Assembly (NCBI RefSeq): GCF_009725985.1
Contig: NZ_RCNR01000006.1
Span: forward strand, 1 to 64,000
DNA from: Zobellia amurskyensis
GTDB taxonomy: Bacteria; Bacteroidota; Bacteroidia; Flavobacteriales; Flavobacteriaceae
DNA length: 64,000 bases
Reading direction: 5' to 3'
The translations under genes and the position numbers were made by a program. Of the stretch, positions 17,592 to 25,787 are shown one piece after another. A model generated the notes under the pieces. The model was not told the DNA's origin. It did not search any database and saw only the letters and a list, made by a program, of their open reading frames with translations. How positions within the stretch are numbered: the first letter of the stretch is position 1; each line of letters starts with the position of its first letter.

Positions 17592-19394
17592 ATGGCTTTT
17601 CTCTCCCTTGGCGATTTAACCGGTAAAGCGCAAAGCGCTTTTAAAAGGTTCCCATTAACAATCCTCTGGGCATTATGCGGTACGCTCTACACCATATGGG
17701 TAGTAGATGCACCCAAAGAAGCAAATACAGATAATCAAACTAATATTATACTTACGTTTATTTTGGGAATAAGTTGGCTTATTGGCTCCCAGTTTTTTCT
17801 TGAACAACTTAAAAACTTTAAAAAGGCAATTTGGCTAAAACTCCTTCTGCTCTTGTTGTTGTTCCTCTTCTACTGGCATTTACCCGAAGTTGATACTTTT
17901 GATGATGACCCTATTTATCTAGTCCGTTTTTTCTTGTTTTTGATTGCAGGACATTTGTTCGTTCTTTTTGCTCCCTTTTTATTCAAATGGAATAAGAATG
18001 CCTATTGGAATTACCTCAAAGCCGCTGGTTTTGCCATCGTGCGAAGTAGTTTTTTCTCAGGTGTGCTTTATCTTGGGCTAGTACTCGCCCTTTTGGCTAT
18101 TGACGCGCTTTTCAATATGCGGATAGATGGTGATATCTATTTTCAATTATTCCTTTTTTGCTTAGGAGTGGTCAATACATGGATATATCTATCAGACTTC
18201 CCAAAAAACATACACCAACAACAAGAAATCAATTTCAACAAGGCCTTGGAGGTCTTTGTCAAATACATTTTGATTCCGCTGGTCATTCTATACCTTCTAA
18301 TTCTTTATTCCTATAGTATAAAAATCTTGGTTGAATGGGAACTTCCAAAGGGATGGGTTTCCTATTTGGTGACCGCATTGGCCTTTTTAGGTTTTACAGT
18401 ACAGGTCATCATAAATCCGATTCATAAAACAGTTAAGTCTTGGACTATCAATCGGTTTTACCCTTGGTTCTATATATTGATATTACCCTTATTGGTACTT
18501 CTTTTCGTTGCCATTTTTAGACGTGTTTCCGATTATGGCATCACCGAGAATCGTTATTTCGTAATACTATTGGCCTTTTGGATTTTAGGAATAAGTCTGT
18601 TTCTATTATTCAGTAGGAAAAGAAGTCTCCTAATTTTACCACTTTCCCTCTTTATCCTTGCAATACTATCGTCTTTCGGTTTTTGGAGCGCATCAAGCGT
18701 GTCATTGAAAAGTCAAACCCATCAATTCCAACTCGTATACGAAAATGTACTTCAAAACAACAGATTGGCCACTTCTGACCAGTACGATCAATTGACGTCC
18801 ATTCTAAAATACTTGGACGATAGAAAATCGGTAAACAAACTAAACGGCATTACAGGTATTGAAATTAAAGATATTTTTAAAGATACCATTAGCGATGATG
18901 AAGTCGGAGTTTATGAATGGTTCGATTCCCAAAAGGTTCTAGACTCTCTTGATATAGCCCTGGCCCCAAATGAACATGGGGCCGAAGCCCGATACACAAA
19001 ATATTACAATTATTATGCAGACCGACAGCAAGCACAAAACTATACGCTTCAAGGATATCATGATTTAGCGGTATTTACCATTAATGAAAACACTACCACA
19101 AACGCGTCAATAGGCGATTATACCATAGATTATGACCATGAGAATAATTTTCTGTGTCTACTTGCGCCTAAAAATAGTTTAACGCTACATGAGATTCAAC
19201 TTCGTCCAAAACTTATAGACTTGAGCAAGACAGGAACTAATCTATATAACATAGACCCTGAACAAATGATAATGGAAGTTGAACATGAAAATATTTCGGT
19301 AAAAATCATTTTTGATGAGCTTAGTTTCCACAAGATGGGTGATTCATTACACCTTAGTAGCGCCCGAATTTTCCTTTTTCTCAAACAAAAGTGA
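17592..19394 (+). CDS. DUF4153 multi-pass membrane protein
   Basis: 600-aa protein. The N-terminal two thirds hold about ten to twelve hydrophobic segments from residue ~20 to ~375 with short polar loops; the C-terminal ~220 residues are polar and rich in Tyr, Asp and Asn and probably lie outside the membrane. The pattern matches the DUF4153 family of the Bacteroidota. No enzymatic motif is visible and function is unknown. Monocistronic, with its own promoter box upstream. Confidence 0.8.
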   Translation: MAFLSLGDLTGKAQSAFKRFPLTILWALCGTLYTIWVVDAPKEANTDNQTNIILTFILGISWLIGSQFFLEQLKNFKKAIWLKLLLLLLLFLFYWHLPEVDTFDDDPIYLVRFFLFLIAGHLFVLFAPFLFKWNKNAYWNYLKAAGFAIVRSSFFSGVLYLGLVLALLAIDALFNMRIDGDIYFQLFLFCLGVVNTWIYLSDFPKNIHQQQEINFNKALEVFVKYILIPLVILYLLILYSYSIKILVEWELPKGWVSYLVTALAFLGFTVQVIINPIHKTVKSWTINRFYPWFYILILPLLVLLFVAIFRRVSDYGITENRYFVILLAFWILGISLFLLFSRKRSLLILPLSLFILAILSSFGFWSASSVSLKSQTHQFQLVYENVLQNNRLATSDQYDQLTSILKYLDDRKSVNKLNGITGIEIKDIFKDTISDDEVGVYEWFDSQKVLDSLDIALAPNEHGAEARYTKYYNYYADRQQAQNYTLQGYHDLAVFTINENTTTNASIGDYTIDYDHENNFLCLLAPKNSLTLHEIQLRPKLIDLSKTGTNLYNIDPEQMIMEVEHENISVKIIFDELSFHKMGDSLHLSSARIFLFLKQK

Positions 19395-19530
19395 TGCTTC
19401 TTAGAAAGATATTTCTTGTAACATTGCGCATCTTCTTATTATGAAGACATTCAGTTATTCACATGAAATAAACGAATTTCAACCAAAATAAGATAGCTAT
19501 TTTCTTATATTTAATCAAAAAAATCCATTC

Positions 19531-20244
19531 ATGTTAAGTAGAATAAACTTAGAACATATTTTATTCTTAGATATTGAAACAGTACCTGAGCAGGAAAGCT
19601 TTGATGCCTTGAACGACGAAAAAAAAGAACTGTGGGACCAAAAGTCCAAATACCAACGTAAAGAAGATTTCACAGCAGAGGAGTTCTATGACCGTGCCGG
19701 TATTTGGGCAGAATTTGGTAAGATTGTATGTATCTCTGTTGGTTACTTTCGCATTAACGGAGAAAATAAAACCTTTAGAACTACTTCGTTTTATGGAGAA
19801 GAAGATAAATTATTAAAAGAGTTCAAAAATTTATTGAACGGACATTTTAGCTCAACCAAGCATTTGCTCTGTGGACACAACGCCAAGGAATTCGACTTTC
19901 CTTATATCGCCCGTAGAATGATTATTCATGGTATTGAATTACCGTTCAAACTGAATCTTTTCGGTAAAAAACCATGGGAAATTCCACATTTAGATACTAT
20001 GGAGCTCTGGAAGTTTGGCGATTATAAGAATTTCACCTCCTTGAAACTATTGGCCAATATTTTGGGTATTCCGTCACCTAAACAAGATATTGATGGCAGT
20101 ATGGTACGCGAAGTTTATTATGAGGAGAAAGACTTAGACCGGATCGTTACCTATTGTGAACTTGATGTAGTTACCACCGCCCAAGTATTTTTGCGCTTAC
20201 GCGGAGACGAACTGCTAGACGAAAGTGATATTAAAAGTATCTAA
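19531..20244 (+). CDS. 3'-5' exonuclease of the PolB/DnaQ-like superfamily
   Basis: 237-aa protein with the DEDD exonuclease motifs: ExoI ILFLDIETVPE with Asp14 and Glu16, ExoII LLCGHNAKEFDFPYI, and ExoIII region TYCELDVVTTAQVFLRLR. It corresponds to the stand-alone 'predicted 3'-5' exonuclease related to the exonuclease domain of PolB' family. Likely acts on DNA in repair or editing; its partner is unknown. It converges on the endonuclease/exonuclease/phosphatase gene 7 bp beyond its stop. Confidence 0.87.
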   Translation: MLSRINLEHILFLDIETVPEQESFDALNDEKKELWDQKSKYQRKEDFTAEEFYDRAGIWAEFGKIVCISVGYFRINGENKTFRTTSFYGEEDKLLKEFKNLLNGHFSSTKHLLCGHNAKEFDFPYIARRMIIHGIELPFKLNLFGKKPWEIPHLDTMELWKFGDYKNFTSLKLLANILGIPSPKQDIDGSMVREVYYEEKDLDRIVTYCELDVVTTAQVFLRLRGDELLDESDIKSI

Positions 20245-20251
20245 AGGAAGG

Positions 20252-21226
20252 TTAAGCATTATATTTTAACTGAATATACACAGGAAAATGATCGCTGTAT
20301 CCACCAATGTATTTATTACCAATATAAGTGCGAAAGGGAGACCCCATGAACTTACCCTTAAATTCTGTCAGAAAATGTTCATCAAAAATATTGGCATGCG
20401 CAAAACTATGTGTGCCCTTTTCAAAATTTAGAAAACTGTGCGACACCATAATTTGGTCAAAAAGCATCCATGACCTTTTATAGTTGGCACTGCCACGCTC
20501 AGGAGTAAGCAATTTTTCCATGGGGTTGTACAATGTCTTTGTTTCCATTAATGCACGTATACTTTCAGATTTTGGGCCATCGTTAAAATCTCCCATTATA
20601 ATATAATTGGGATCGGCCTCATTTTCTTCAATTCCAGTCATGAAATTTATGATAGTATCAGCCGCAATCATGCGTTTGTGTTCTGTTGTAGAATTCCCGC
20701 TTCTTCGCGATGGCCAATGGTTGACAAAAATGTGAACCACTTCATTATTGAGCTTGCCCTTTACATATAGAATATCTCGCGTGGTATCTCTTCTTCCGTC
20801 CTCTTCATAAATAAATAATGTAATAGGCTCCGAGTGTAGCACTTCAAAGTGGTCCTTATGATAGATTAATCCGCAATCAATACCTCTTTCATCTGGAGAA
20901 TCATAATGCACATAGCTATATTTTATATTCGCCAAGGGCTCGGCAGCAAGAAGATCCTCCATAACTTGATGATTCTCAACCTCTGCCACTCCCACGAGAA
21001 CAGGCGGACTCTGGGTTTCAGAATTACCTATTTCAGATATGGTCTTGGCCAGTTTATACAACTTTTTTTTGTACCTTCTTAAGGACCACTTTTTACGACC
21101 TTTAGGAGTAAAATCGTCGTCGAGAGTTTTAGGGTCGTCTACTGTATCAAATAGGTTTTCTAGGTTGTAGAAGCTAATTGTATTTAAATGGCTTCCTTTT
21201 TTCTTTCTGAAAAATGAAAAAATCAT
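20252..21226 (-). CDS. Endonuclease/exonuclease/phosphatase family protein
   Basis: 324-aa protein with the EEP fold landmarks: ISFYNLENLFDTVDD (catalytic Asn/Glu region), VGVAEVEN, YVHYDSPDERGIDCGL, FVNHWPSRRSG, IIMGDFNDGP and the C-terminal GYSDHFPVYIQLK with the catalytic Asp-His pair. No signal peptide is apparent. The family includes nucleases and phospho(di)esterases, so substrate is open. Divergent from hflX. Confidence 0.88.
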   Translation of the reverse strand: MIFSFFRKKKGSHLNTISFYNLENLFDTVDDPKTLDDDFTPKGRKKWSLRRYKKKLYKLAKTISEIGNSETQSPPVLVGVAEVENHQVMEDLLAAEPLANIKYSYVHYDSPDERGIDCGLIYHKDHFEVLHSEPITLFIYEEDGRRDTTRDILYVKGKLNNEVVHIFVNHWPSRRSGNSTTEHKRMIAADTIINFMTGIEENEADPNYIIMGDFNDGPKSESIRALMETKTLYNPMEKLLTPERGSANYKRSWMLFDQIMVSHSFLNFEKGTHSFAHANIFDEHFLTEFKGKFMGSPFRTYIGNKYIGGYSDHFPVYIQLKYNA

Positions 21227-21279
21227 AAATTTCTCGATTGCGATCTTAAAATTACGAAAATAGCTCGGTCAGTATTGCT

Positions 21280-21287
21280 TAAATTTG
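21280..21287 (+). promoter_or_regulatory. Putative -7 box of hflX
   Basis: TAAATTTG matches TAnnTTTG and lies 15 bp before ATG 21303. It includes the TTG at 21285-21287, which therefore should not be the start codon. The -33 region is not convincing. Confidence 0.5.
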
Positions 21288-21302
21288 CATTTTAGTTTAG
21301 AT

Positions 21303-22514
21303 ATGTTAGAAAAGAACACCATAGATCACGAAAGAGCCGTATTGATCGGTATTATAAACCGCGAGCAGAGCGAGGAGAAAGTTACCGAGTATCTTGATGA
21401 GCTTGAGTTTTTGACCTTCACCGCAGGTGGCGAGGTTTTGAAACGATTTGTTCAGCGAATGGACGTTCCTAACCCCAAGACCTTAATAGGTTCTGGTAAG
21501 ATGGAAGAAGTAGAGGCATTCGTAAAACAGAATGACATAGGTTCCGTAATCTTTGACGACGAATTAACGCCCGCCCAACAGCGAAATATAGAAAAGTTAC
21601 TTCGTTGCAAAATTGTAGATCGTACCAGCCTTATTCTGGATATTTTCGCACAACGGGCCCAGACTAGCTATGCGCGTACACAGGTGGAACTAGCCCAGTA
21701 CGAATATTTACTGCCTCGCCTAACCGGACTTTGGACTCACCTTGAGCGTCAACGTGGTGGTATTGGAATGCGTGGACCTGGTGAAACCGAAATTGAAACG
21801 GATAGACGTATTGTAAGGGACCGTATTTCTCTATTAAAGAAAAAGTTACTTAAGATAGACCGCCAGATGGAAACCCAACGTGGTAACCGTGGCGCTTTGG
21901 TACGTGTGGCTTTAGTGGGTTATACCAACGTAGGGAAATCCACTTTAATGAACGTAATCAGTAAAAGTGAGGTATTTGCCGAGAACAAGCTTTTTGCTAC
22001 ACTAGATACTACGGTACGTAAAGTCGTTATAGGTAATTTGCCTTTTCTATTGAGTGACACGGTTGGTTTTATACGCAAATTACCTACGCAACTGGTAGAG
22101 AGCTTTAAAAGTACTTTGGATGAAGTTCGGGAAGCAGATCTATTACTTCATGTTGTTGATATTTCACATCCGCAGTTTGAAGAACATATAGAATCCGTCA
22201 ACAAAATTTTAGATGAGATAGATAGTGCCGATAAGAACACTATTATGGTTTTCAATAAAATTGATAAATATGAACATGCCGAAATAGATGATGACGATTT
22301 GACAACCGAAAGAACCGGAAGGCATTTCACCATTGGAGAATGGAAAAAAACCTGGATGCAGCGTGTTGGTGACAAAGCTCTGTTCATATCAGCCTTAAAC
22401 AAAGAAAATCTGGACGAATTCAGAAAAAGGGTCTATGACGAAGTTAGGGATATTCATGTCACCCGTTTTCCTTACAACAACTTTTTATACCCAGAACATT
22501 TGGACGAGTATTAG
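21303..22514 (+). CDS. hflX: Ribosome-associated GTPase HflX
   Basis: 403-aa GTPase that binds 50S subunits and can split stalled ribosomes. The HflX-specific N-terminal domain ends in the signature GGIGMRGPGETEIETDRR (152-169), followed by a coiled-coil stretch and the G domain: G1 GYTNVGKST (206-214), G3 DTVGFI, G4 NKID, and G5 region ISALN. Start chosen at ATG 21303; a TTG at 21285 would lie inside the promoter box. The gene is followed by the tandem repeat-element array. Confidence 0.96.
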   Translation: MLEKNTIDHERAVLIGIINREQSEEKVTEYLDELEFLTFTAGGEVLKRFVQRMDVPNPKTLIGSGKMEEVEAFVKQNDIGSVIFDDELTPAQQRNIEKLLRCKIVDRTSLILDIFAQRAQTSYARTQVELAQYEYLLPRLTGLWTHLERQRGGIGMRGPGETEIETDRRIVRDRISLLKKKLLKIDRQMETQRGNRGALVRVALVGYTNVGKSTLMNVISKSEVFAENKLFATLDTTVRKVVIGNLPFLLSDTVGFIRKLPTQLVESFKSTLDEVREADLLLHVVDISHPQFEEHIESVNKILDEIDSADKNTIMVFNKIDKYEHAEIDDDDLTTERTGRHFTIGEWKKTWMQRVGDKALFISALNKENLDEFRKRVYDEVRDIHVTRFPYNNFLYPEHLDEY

Positions 22515-22535
22515 CCCAAAATAGGATATAAACTT

Positions 22536-22790
22536 ACCGTTCATCGGACATACCTAGCCACTTGTGTTTTTCACAACAAGCTGAGTTGCCTACACAACAA
22601 TAATTTAGGAGGTTGAATAAACCAGCGTAAGTTTACAGTGTAATTAAGTGATAGTAATGACCCCAAATCGAATCTTGAACTTGACCGAAATAAGTAACGA
22701 ACCCCAAACCCGTTACTTAATCAGAAAAAAATAATACCAAATTGACCAAACCTACTTGATAAAAAAACCCTCTATATAAGAGGGTTTTTT
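22536..22790 (+). repeat. Dispersed element, copy 1 of a three-copy tandem array; candidate small-RNA unit
   Basis: Order of parts: ACCGTTCAT (22536) and GCCACTTGT (22557) 21 bp apart; CACAACA boxes at 22572-22578 and 22593-22599, again 21 bp apart; a -7-like TAATTTAG at 22601-22608; a leader shared with copies 2 and 4 (AGTGTAATTAAGTGATAG, then GACCCCAAATCG); and a terminator at 22761-22790. The predicted transcript is about 175 nt. Copies 1 and 2 are exactly 300 bp apart. The spacer between the CACAACA boxes differs between copies while the boxes and distances stay fixed, which indicates binding sites. A 25-codon frame from ATG 22657 is present but is not preserved between copies. Confidence 0.75.
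22761..22790 (+). terminator. Intrinsic terminator of element copy 1
   Basis: Stem CCCTCT (22768-22773) pairs with AGAGGG (22779-22784) around a 5-nt loop; it is preceded by an A-run and followed by six T. The A/T flanks can extend the stem and make it work on both strands. Confidence 0.85.
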
Positions 22791-22835
22791 ATTGCTTTCT
22801 ATTTTTTATAATCTTCTTAGCTTAGCTCCTTCTAT

Positions 22836-23112
22836 ACCGTTCATCGGACTTATTTAACCACTTGTGTTTTTCACAACAGACTTTGATAAGTTCACAACAA
22901 TAATTTAGTGGGTTGAACAAACCAGCGTAAATTTACAGTGTAATTAAGTGATAGCAATGACCCCAAATCGAATCTTGAACTTAACCGACACAAGTGCGAA
23001 TCCCAAATCCGAACTTGACCTACGAAAAGCTTAAAATATTGTGACCCCAAATCGCAATTAAATTTTATAAGTAAACCTACTTAACAAAAAAGCCGTTCAG
23101 ACGGGCTTTTTT
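22836..23112 (+). repeat. Dispersed element, copy 2; candidate small-RNA unit
   Basis: Same order as copy 1: ACCGTTCAT at 22836 and ACCACTTGT at 22857 (21 bp apart), CACAACA at 22872-22878 and 22893-22899 (21 bp apart), TAATTTAG at 22901-22908, the shared leader with GACCCCAAATCG, then TCCCAAATCCG and a second CCCCAAATCG at 23044-23053, ending in its own terminator. Predicted transcript about 200 nt. Sequence identity to copy 1 is high up to about 22990, then falls away. Confidence 0.75.
23086..23112 (+). terminator. Intrinsic terminator of element copy 2
   Basis: AGCCGT (23091-23096) pairs with ACGGGCT (23100-23106; wording of ends approximate by one base) with a one-base bulge, flanked by an A-run and a T-run of six. 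The stem is unrelated to that of copy 1. Confidence 0.8.
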
Positions 23113-23150
23113 GTTTTACAATACCAAATTACTAGAACAAATGATTTGAA

Positions 23151-23383
23151 GTGTATTTCATCGAAGCTATGTTCATTTTAACGAGCTACACCACAAATTA
23201 AGATGGGTTCACAACAAAAATTTAGCAATTATAGAGTTGCCATCTACATTCGTCTTGTATTTGAAATTTAGTGTACGTCCCAAATAAATTACTTAACCGA
23301 GGTTTGATTTATTGACTGTACAACCAAACTTAACTAATCCTACTTAACAAAAAAAACGCCCCGATTTTCATCGGGGCGTTTTC
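23151..23383 (+). repeat. Dispersed element, copy 3 (diverged); candidate small-RNA unit
   Basis: TTCATCG box at 23157-23163, CACCACA at 23189-23195 and CACAACA at 23210-23216 (21 bp apart), AAATTTAG at 23218-23225 in the -7 position, then a diverged leader that keeps TCCCAAATAAA and repeated ACTTAAC blocks and ends in CCTACTTAACAAAAAA plus a terminator. The distance from TTCATCG to the first box is 32 bp, the same as in copies 1 and 2. The GACCCCAAATCG block is missing. Confidence 0.65.
23349..23383. terminator. Strong bidirectional terminator: element copy 3 and the DUF3078 gene
   Basis: A perfect 10-bp stem, AACGCCCCGA at 23355-23364 and its complement at 23371-23380, loop TTTTCA. An A-run precedes it on the plus strand and a short T-run follows. 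It lies 23 bp from the end of the minus-strand DUF3078 gene and probably ends that transcript too. Confidence 0.85.
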
Positions 23384-23405
23384 ATTATGTATAGATTATA
23401 CTTTT

Positions 23406-24326
23406 TTAGAAAGAGTAGTTAAGACCAAAAAGGTAGTAGCTCTGTAAAACATTATCCAAATTGTCAAAAGACGCATTGGTATCCGTAAGTAATGCGTTAG
23501 CTAAACCTTCTTGCTTATTATCACGAAGACCGAATTCAAAACCTACACCAATTCCTTTCCAAAGCGTGTACCCAAAAGAGTTGATCCATGTCCAGTTAGA
23601 AAGATCTCCGCTCTTGTAACTTTGAAAAGTAGAGAAGTTGGTCTTAAAGTTAATTGCACCTAATTGTTTTGCATAATCAACAACAATCTTAGCACCAGCA
23701 GAAGAATCATAAGCTGCATCATTATCTGCAAATACAAAGTTGTAGTTTAACGGGTGAATAACAACTACCATATCAGGAATAGGAGTCCAAGTAGCACCAA
23801 CACCAAAATCTAAATAACCAGGATCATTAAAGTTATTGATAATAGATGTACGGTATTCCGCCAAAGCTGAAATAGCAAAGCTCTTATTCAATTTGTAACC
23901 GTATAAAGAAGTGATGTTGAAAACATCTGTTGTGTTATCAAATCCTTCAGTATCCGTAGGGTCATTTTTATCATCTAATTTAACCCATTGGAAATTGGCA
24001 TTAGCAGAGTTTCTCCAGAAGAACTTCTCTCTATCCAAATTAGCAATTGCGTTAACCGTAACTCCAATATTTCCAGCAGAGTTATCTGGTGTACCTTGCG
24101 AATACCAGTTGTTAAATTTTGAAAGGTTGGCACCAATAGTACCGAACGCTCTTATTTTCCACCCTGGGAATGCATCAATTTGTCCTTGAAGGGCATTCAC
24201 TCTTCCTTGAATGGCACTTATAGAATCTTTTTTTGCAGCTTGTTCAGCCTTTAATTCATCTATTGTCTGTGCAAAACTTACCGAAAAAGTAAGTAATGCT
24301 AAAGATGTAAGCAGTAATTTTCTCAT
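23406..24326 (-). CDS. DUF3078 outer-membrane-type protein
   Basis: 306-aa protein started at ATG 24326 (MRKLLLTSLALL), giving a clean signal peptide cut near FAQ; an upstream GTG would add nine residues in front of it. After a short coiled-coil-like stretch (EQAAKKDSISAIQGRVNALQ) the rest shows alternating hydrophobic strands with many aromatic residues and ends LFGLNYSF with terminal Phe, as expected of an outer-membrane beta-barrel. It matches the DUF3078 family of Bacteroidota; function unknown. Last gene of the sufS-side run, 66 bp after the DUF2480 gene. Confidence 0.82.
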   Translation of the reverse strand: MRKLLLTSLALLTFSVSFAQTIDELKAEQAAKKDSISAIQGRVNALQGQIDAFPGWKIRAFGTIGANLSKFNNWYSQGTPDNSAGNIGVTVNAIANLDREKFFWRNSANANFQWVKLDDKNDPTDTEGFDNTTDVFNITSLYGYKLNKSFAISALAEYRTSIINNFNDPGYLDFGVGATWTPIPDMVVVIHPLNYNFVFADNDAAYDSSAGAKIVVDYAKQLGAINFKTNFSTFQSYKSGDLSNWTWINSFGYTLWKGIGVGFEFGLRDNKQEGLANALLTDTNASFDNLDNVLQSYYLFGLNYSF

Positions 24327-24392
24327 GGTTTTTGTGTTTATTAATTTAGACACGCGAAATTAATAATTGTCACTCATTTCCAATAAAAAAAA

Positions 24393-24899
24393 CTACTTTC
24401 TTTTGTACAAAGGCACGGAAGAACATGCCTCTCCATACATGAGAGATTTTACTACCGGCTGTAACTTTCCTATTATCAATACATAAGCATTGGGAGGCAC
24501 CGGTTTGTTACTACAGCCTTTAACAATTACAAATTTATCTTTAAATTCTGAAACATCTAAATCCTTTAAAGTCTCTGCGTACAATAGGGTTTCCAATTGT
24601 TCTAATGAGCCTTGTGTATACCTCTTGGCAAAAGGTTGAAGCTTAGTTGCCAACAACATATAGGCCCAGCCAGGCACAACGGCATCAGTAGAGCATTGTA
24701 GGGCAACATAGGCATCTTGGTACTGAGACCAATCGTGCTCTGCTGCATGAACTCTAAATTCTTTCTCTTTCAGCAAAAACCCTTCTAAAAGCCATTCTGA
24801 AATATCAAAAACAACCCGCTTGCCCGGAAGATAATAATCTTCTAAGTTAAATGTAATGAGTTTGCTCTCGGCAACTCTATTGATGATTTCTTCTGACAT
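24393..24899 (-). CDS. DUF2480 family protein
   Basis: 168-aa cytoplasmic protein of the DUF2480 family, which in Bacteroidota often sits beside suf genes. Features: LITFNLEDYYLPGKRVVFDIS near the start, WSQYQDAYVALQCSTDAVVPGWAYML in the middle and VIVKGCSNKPVPPNAYV near the end, each with a conserved Cys-containing turn. Function is unknown; linkage to sufT, 8 bp upstream, suggests a role around Fe-S cluster assembly (inference). Confidence 0.85.
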   Translation of the reverse strand: MSEEIINRVAESKLITFNLEDYYLPGKRVVFDISEWLLEGFLLKEKEFRVHAAEHDWSQYQDAYVALQCSTDAVVPGWAYMLLATKLQPFAKRYTQGSLEQLETLLYAETLKDLDVSEFKDKFVIVKGCSNKPVPPNAYVLIIGKLQPVVKSLMYGEACSSVPLYKRK

Positions 24900-24907
24900 A
24901 ATGGGTA

Positions 24908-25237
24908 TTATAGCAATCCTAACTCCAATTTAGCCTCTTCACTCATAAGCTCCTGTGTCCATGGTGGATCAAAGGTTATTTCAACCTCGGCGTCTTTAAC
25001 CATATCTAAAGACTTTACCTTTTCCTCTACCTCAGCAGGTAATGATTCCGCTACCGGACAGTTAGGGGAAGTAAGTGTCATTAAAATTTTCACTTCATTA
25101 TCTTCGTTCACGAAAACGTCGTAAATCAAACCTAGTTCATATATATCAACAGGGATTTCTGGATCGTAAATTGTCTTAAGTACTATTACTATTTTTTCTC
25201 CCAATTCTTGGGTATCTACTACTGTTTCTTCGCTCAT
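24908..25237 (-). CDS. SufT/MIP18-family (DUF59) Fe-S assembly protein
   Basis: 109-aa MIP18-family protein: KTIYDPEIPVDIYELGLIYDV, the TLTSPNCPVAESLP motif with its single conserved Cys, and the C-terminal VEITFDPPWTQELMSEEAK. This family helps mature Fe-S proteins and is commonly encoded in SUF operons of Bacteroidota. It lies between sufE (53 bp) and the DUF2480 gene (8 bp) in one run. Confidence 0.9.
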   Translation of the reverse strand: MSEETVVDTQELGEKIVIVLKTIYDPEIPVDIYELGLIYDVFVNEDNEVKILMTLTSPNCPVAESLPAEVEEKVKSLDMVKDAEVEITFDPPWTQELMSEEAKLELGLL

Positions 25238-25290
25238 GTTCTTGGAATTAATTCTTTAAAATTTAAGGCGATCCTTTTATTGACGATACC

Positions 25291-25713
25291 TTAATTTAAT
25301 TGTGTTTGGTACGCTATTGCGTATAATTTTAGTTGCTTGATCATACTTACCAAACCATTTGCACGAGTAGGCGAAAGATGTTCTTTCAAACCAATTTCAT
25401 CAATAAATTGGGTATCCGCATCTATGATGTCCTGTGGTCTTTGATTACTAAAAGCACGAATTAAAATAGCTATTATACCTTTCGTAATAATAGCGTCGCT
25501 ATCTGCAGTAAAAACCAGTTTATCTTCCTCTAGCTCCGCATGAACCCACACTTTACTCTGACAACCTTTGATAATATTATCATCGGTCTTAAATTTTTCG
25601 TTGATAAGCGGTAGACTCTTGCCCAACTCGATCATGTATTCGTAGCGCTGCATCCAATCATCGAACATTGAGAATTCGTCTACTATTTCGTCTTGTATTT
25701 CCTTTATCTGCAT
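25291..25713 (-). CDS. sufE: Cysteine desulfuration protein SufE
   Basis: 140-aa sulfur-transfer partner of SufS; it accepts the persulfide sulfur on a cysteine and passes it to the SufBCD scaffold. The acceptor is Cys51 in IIKGCQSKVWVHAE, at the same place as in E. coli SufE. IITKGIIAILIRAFSNQ and LSPTRANGL are also family features. Lies 74 bp after sufS and is probably co-transcribed with it. Confidence 0.95.
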   Translation of the reverse strand: MQIKEIQDEIVDEFSMFDDWMQRYEYMIELGKSLPLINEKFKTDDNIIKGCQSKVWVHAELEEDKLVFTADSDAIITKGIIAILIRAFSNQRPQDIIDADTQFIDEIGLKEHLSPTRANGLVSMIKQLKLYAIAYQTQLN

Positions 25714-25787
25714 TATCGCTATTTTGGGTAAAAATACAATAAGTATCTATGGATTTCAACACTTTAAGAGAATGATAACGCCAGTAG

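Noticed and set aside
22657-22734. 25-codon frame MTPNRILNLT... in element copy 1 (and 22957-23034 in copy 2)
   Set aside because: Copies 1 and 2 share the first ten codons, but a single-base length difference in the following block (AAGTAACGAA versus AAGTGCGAA) changes the frame, and copy 4 has a one-base deletion right after GACCCCAAATCG that stops it after eight codons. DNA similarity continues through these frameshifts, so the RNA or DNA is what is conserved.
23361-23374. TTTTCATCGG within the terminator at 23349-23383 as another TTCATCG regulator site
   Set aside because: It is formed by the loop and right arm of the perfect terminator stem and is explained by that structure.
22536-23383. 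Interpretation of the repeats as CRISPR or an insertion sequence
   Set aside because: The unit is about 230-300 bp with no short regular repeat-spacer pattern, there are no cas genes, and no transposase frame or terminal inverted repeats are present.
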